Source of the DNA: Macrocybe gigantea
Taxonomy: Eukaryota > Basidiomycota > Agaricomycetes > Agaricales > Callistosporiaceae
DNA: 64,000 nt
NCBI GenBank assembly: GCA_011319805.1
Contig: SJRY01000271.1
Span: forward strand, 1 to 64,000
Direction: 5' to 3'
The notes below the pieces were generated by a model that was given only the letters and a program-made list of their open reading frames with translations, was not told where the DNA came from and made no database searches. The position numbers and the translations under genes are program-made. Shown here piece by piece: positions 63,600 through 64,000 of this stretch. Numbering within the stretch: the stretch's first letter is position 1; every line of letters starts with the position of its first letter.

Positions 63600-64000
63600 A
63601 TGTATCGTTCTTACTCTGCATCATATCACTGCCACTACAGCAATGTGTCAACAGGGTCTGTAGCCATCATCAAGCAGCGAGAAATTTTTGTCCGTTCTTC
63701 AGGTCCTTCGCTAAGGACAGCAAAATCGCTCAGCAAGTGGGGCAACGCCTCCTTCCATGACCATGTGTCTTCCGATCGCATTACGTCAAAGATCAGGAAT
63801 ATCCTAGTGGATCGGGAAAAGTATAAACAATTGCTCGCAATTCGTGCGCCAGAGGCGAACCAGGTGTTCGCATTGTTACAATTTGTGGGCCGTTTCCGAT
63901 GCGTCCAGCTTTGCCCATAATTCAAGTAACTTTATTAGACTTGCGACCTCGACGTGCTAGAGACCGAGACACGCGGCAACCTCCTTGTAGCGATGCAGAA
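63600..64000 (+). CDS. 5' part of an unidentified gene, cut by the window end
   Basis: An open frame from ATG at 63600 holds ILVDREKYKQLLAIRAPEAN and QVFALLQF (about 63810-63890), which reads like the N-terminal region found before kinase domains in many mushroom proteins; this is a memory-based guess. The frame stops at 63918-63920, possibly in an intron whose donor lies near 63890. The next possible exon is truncated by the window. Confidence 0.4.

Noticed and set aside
1..64000. CRISPR arrays, operons, prokaryotic signals
   Set aside because: Spliceosomal introns throughout and eukaryotic gene families; no spaced repeats of CRISPR type seen.

Overview
This is fungal nuclear DNA, almost certainly from an Agaricomycete (mushroom-forming basidiomycete). 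Genes are dense, sit on both strands, and are split by many 45-70 bp GT-AG introns. The gene families are basidiomycete-typical: fungal Bur1/CDK9, Hir1, Suz12-like VEFS protein, a Ftr1/Fet3 iron-uptake pair, CBM19-like secreted proteins, a CCL2-type beta-trefoil protein, a Crypton tyrosine recombinase, and Ty3 and copia retrotransposons.

Layout. 1-9.2 kb: two tandem D-amino-acid-oxidase-like genes (the first cut by the window edge), an MTH1-like Nudix hydrolase, a Bur1/CDK9-like kinase and a small secreted lectin-like protein. 9.2-29.9 kb: a nest of mobile elements. The outermost layer is an internally deleted Tc1/mariner element with 36-bp perfect terminal inverted repeats and a TA target duplication. 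Its transposase remnant is split by a Crypton-type element (about 7.5 kb without later insertions). That element carries a tyrosine-recombinase gene and an XPG/FEN-like PIN nuclease gene whose C-terminus is an array of 24-residue repeats resembling SUMO-interacting motifs. It was later hit by a 6.5-kb Ty3/gypsy chromovirus (in intron 1 of the recombinase gene), a solo LTR of the same family and a 5.3-kb copia element. A further solo LTR lies next to its left end. 29.9-33.0 kb: a Suz12-like (VEFS-box) gene starts 37 bp after the nest. 33.5-49.9 kb: RPS26, a CBM19-like secreted protein, a PARP-type zinc-finger protein, an MFS transporter, the HIR1 histone chaperone, a DUF4336-like protein, and a C2H2-ladder/RING protein. 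50-55 kb: divergent FTR1-FET3 iron-uptake genes sharing a promoter rich in GATA motifs. 55.5-64 kb: serine hydroxymethyltransferase, two convergent tRNA-Arg(ACG) genes, a second CBM19-like protein, a 3-beta-HSD-like dehydrogenase, a ubiquitin-like-domain protein and the start of another gene.

How the parts relate. Ftr1 and Fet3 form the high-affinity reductive iron uptake complex and are probably co-regulated by an iron-responsive GATA factor. Suz12-like, PARP-zinc-finger and Hir1 genes make a loose neighbourhood of chromatin genes next to the transposon nest. In the Crypton layer, recombinase and nuclease share strand and borders and look like one mobile unit.

Caveat. Many conserved genes, including essential ones (BUR1, HIR1), need one extra base at a short homopolymer or base pair to stay in frame. 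This pattern suggests residual single-base deletions in the assembly rather than real gene decay. Exon joins were made by eye.
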